NCBI GenBank assembly: GCA_003254885.1
Contig: QANT01003857.1
Coordinates: 1 to 64,000 of the forward strand
Source of the DNA: Purshia tridentata
Taxonomy: Eukaryota; Streptophyta; Magnoliopsida; Rosales; Rosaceae
Reading direction: 5' to 3'
Length of the DNA: 64,000 nucleotides
In this document: positions 62,189-64,000 of the stretch, one piece after another
Numbering within the stretch: position 1 is the first letter of the stretch
Layout: each line of letters opens with the position of its first letter
Translations under genes and position numbers: made by a program
The notes under the pieces: generated by a model
Database searches by the model: none
What the model was told of the DNA's origin: nothing
What the model saw: only the letters and a program-made list of their open reading frames with translations

Positions 62189-62285
62189 TGTATCATATGT
62201 GTATGTGCAAAGGCTGCAAGCACGTATGACATTTAAAATGATCATAGACCAACCCAGAAGGTTCTTAGTAAAATAATGTCAAATG

Positions 62286-63491
62286 TTAAACCTTCAAGCC
62301 TACAAGGTTCCAAGGGAAGCCCCGACCGATATTCTTCAGAAACGCGCCTACAGCCGCGTACTCCTCAAACGCCCTCACATCCGCCTTGCACCGGAGCAGC
62401 GGAGGAAAGAAGAGCCAAAACACGGTGACCGCCGTGAACCAAACTGTCAACGGCCCAGAGATCAACCTCGGAATCTGGAACTTCCGTTTAAGAACCTTTT
62501 TCACAGCAATCTCAACCACCAAACACACCCCGTGGAGGAGGAAGAACCACGTGATCTCCCACGTGGGCCTCACGCGCCCCAAGTAGTAGAATATGAGCTC
62601 GTGCATGACTGCTGACACCACAAAGGTCCCAGTAACGGCTGGCAGCGGGGCCCACTTTCTCCCCACGACACGTGTCGAAACCGCGAGGACGGGCTCGTAT
62701 ACGGTCGGGCGCAGGATACTGGTGACCATCGTGTTCCATCTTCGTCCCCAGAAGTCTTGGAGCGAGGACGAGAGGTACGGCTCGTTGAACTGCGGCTCGA
62801 GCTCGAGTCCCAACAGGGCTCGAGCCACGGCCGCTGCCATGACTAGAATGATTTCTAAGACCAAGTAAATGTGGAAGCAATACATGATCAGTATGAGCTT
62901 TGGGTGTATGTGCTCTTTGTAGTCATAGGCACGTAGCAACAAAGCCAAAATCAAGCCTTTGATTGCGTAGTTTAATGGGGATTTTTGGCCCTTGTCGGTC
63001 ATTTCTAGAACTGAGTTTTCTTTGATTCCCCCATTTGGGCTTGATTTTCCAGATGGGTTTTCTCTGTTGTGGCCATTTTGATGTGAGCTTGTGCCATTTT
63101 GGGGGGGGTTTTCGTGTGTTTTTGGAAGTGGATTTTGTTGGATTTTGATGGGTAAGCAAGCGAGGGCCACAAAACGATGAAGAGAGATAGAAGGGTCGGA
63201 GGAGAGAGGGCCTTTGCCGAAAGCGAAAAGGAGGAGCTTGAAGTTGGCAAGCCAAGAAATGAAGAAAGCAGTGATGCCTCCAAGATGTATGGAGGTTAAG
63301 TGGAGAGGAAGATCTAAAAAGAGGCATACAATTGGAAGTATGGACAAGAATCTTGGTATACCTTTTGGTACATGGAACTTGGGTAGTTCATAGCAGTAGC
63401 ATAGAGATATGAAAACTGAGAGCCATACCTTAATGAAGTTTCCCATCTCACCCTGCAGCTCCATTTTCTCTTTGCTCTGGATCTTAATCAA
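62286..63491 (-). CDS. Wax-synthase-like O-fatty-acyltransferase (MBOAT), paralog with hydrophilic insert
   Basis: Same family and likely ER location as the neighbour at 59117. Single exon, 401 residues from 63491 or 392 from the ATG at 63464 (MELQGEMGNFIKV), which aligns with the neighbour's start. Motifs SSLQDFWGRRWN and SAVMHELIFYY are intact. Between the conserved LACLPIK and KSPLNYAIK blocks it carries an Asn/Pro/His/Ser-rich segment of about 55 residues (KTHENPPQNGTSSHQNGHNR), twice the length of the neighbour's linker. A TATATATAA sequence at about 63553-63561 (minus strand) is suitably placed for the first ATG. Confidence 0.9.
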   Translation of the reverse strand: MIKIQSKEKMELQGEMGNFIKVWLSVFISLCYCYELPKFHVPKGIPRFLSILPIVCLFLDLPLHLTSIHLGGITAFFISWLANFKLLLFAFGKGPLSSDPSISLHRFVALACLPIKIQQNPLPKTHENPPQNGTSSHQNGHNRENPSGKSSPNGGIKENSVLEMTDKGQKSPLNYAIKGLILALLLRAYDYKEHIHPKLILIMYCFHIYLVLEIILVMAAAVARALLGLELEPQFNEPYLSSSLQDFWGRRWNTMVTSILRPTVYEPVLAVSTRVVGRKWAPLPAVTGTFVVSAVMHELIFYYLGRVRPTWEITWFFLLHGVCLVVEIAVKKVLKRKFQIPRLISGPLTVWFTAVTVFWLFFPPLLRCKADVRAFEEYAAVGAFLKNIGRGFPWNLVGLKV

Positions 63492-64000
63492 GAAATGTGC
63501 TCTGTTTCATGCAAAGCCACCTGAACCACGTTTCTTGATTAGCACGTCTTTTTATATATAATTCTGGTGTGACATGAATCAGTTTGGTGCATATGGCAGG
63601 AGTTCATATGGTGATTCAATTCCTACATTGACGATATCTGTTTTGGTTGTTTTTGTCTCAGATCAAATGGGTGGTTGCCACGTGTGCCCAAATAAATACA
63701 GAGAAGATTATTGCTTGGTATGGGAATGGGTAGATTATTTCTAGATTTATGAAGCTGAAGAGTTTGGGTATGACTGGCTATTGTTAATTGAAGGGTCGGT
63801 AGAATTGTTATTGCCCTTCACGGAATTTAATTAATAAAGAACTTGACATGTGAATGAGAAATATTTTGCTCATCATCAGTGAAATGTGTCAATCGTTTGG
63901 GCTCACTAGCAGGCCAAGAAAGCGAAATCATGGTTCAGCAAAAAATCAAAGACCAATAGAAAGGTAGGAACAGAGAAAATAAACAAGGAAGACCAATAGG
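63492..64000. other. Upstream region of the second wax-synthase-like gene
   Basis: Promoter sequence with a TATA box near 63555; beyond that no gene or clear motif is seen up to the window end. Confidence 0.6.

Larger units (their letters stand above)
60212..62285. other. Spacer between the two wax-synthase-like genes
   Basis: AT-rich, no gene recognised. Contains the promoter of the gene at 59117, poly-T tracts, the inverted repeat at 61989-62083 and a CT microsatellite at 62166-62188. Confidence 0.6.

Noticed and set aside
62283-62880. Several plus- and minus-strand open frames over the second wax synthase gene
   Set aside because: Shadows of the MBOAT frame in a GC-rich coding stretch.

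Overview
This window looks like nuclear DNA from a core eudicot plant. Genes carry many short GT-AG introns, intergenic DNA is AT-rich with microsatellites and small MITE-like elements, and the protein set is typical of flowering plants: a plastid ribosomal protein with a transit peptide, a SERAT2-type serine acetyltransferase pair, a CYP71-type P450, an RDM1-like sequence and plant wax-synthase-like MBOAT proteins. A woody rosid, possibly Rosaceae, is my guess, but the sequence alone does not settle it. I saw no LTR elements, virus-like elements, tRNA or rRNA genes, and no CRISPR. The single N at 39055 lies in a poly-A run.

Layout. 1-3.4 kb: NSA2 (minus), with its promoter partly duplicated next to a MITE. 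3.9-7.3 kb: an unrecognised conserved membrane protein. 8.4-10.1 kb: a ZIP2-like metal transporter. 11.7-13.8 kb: a WSS1-type DNA-protein crosslink protease. 15.7-19.7 kb: a BAH plus Agenet chromatin protein. 20.5-22.2 kb: a pectinesterase (minus). 23.7-25.9 kb: plastid RPS10. 27.7-32.3 kb: a tandem pair of serine acetyltransferases; the first has lost the C-terminal tail that normally binds O-acetylserine(thiol)lyase. 33.4-35.0 kb: a broken RDM1-like gene (minus). 35.7-38.1 kb: a frame-damaged CYP71 P450 plus two smaller relics. 39.8-41.6 kb: a small protein with an N-myristoylation signal and a GPI-type phytocyanin. 42.6-46.5 kb: TFIIF alpha/RAP74 (minus), divergent from fumarylacetoacetase (47.3-51.3 kb). 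51.7-55.4 kb: a BAG5-like co-chaperone and an endo-beta-mannanase. 55.8-58.1 kb: a cysteine-rich secreted peptide (minus) with a partial duplicate, then V-ATPase subunit e (minus). 59.1-63.5 kb: two wax-synthase-like acyltransferases (minus).

The genes do not form one pathway. Clustering is by tandem duplication (serine acetyltransferases, P450 pieces, cysteine-rich peptide, wax synthases), and in several cases one copy has changed or decayed. The observations I rate highest are the tail loss in one serine acetyltransferase with an in-frame remnant beyond its stop, the broken RDM1-like gene with its leader exon still recognisable, the GA microsatellite lying on a TFIIF alpha splice donor, and the NSA2 start codon isolated in its own exon.
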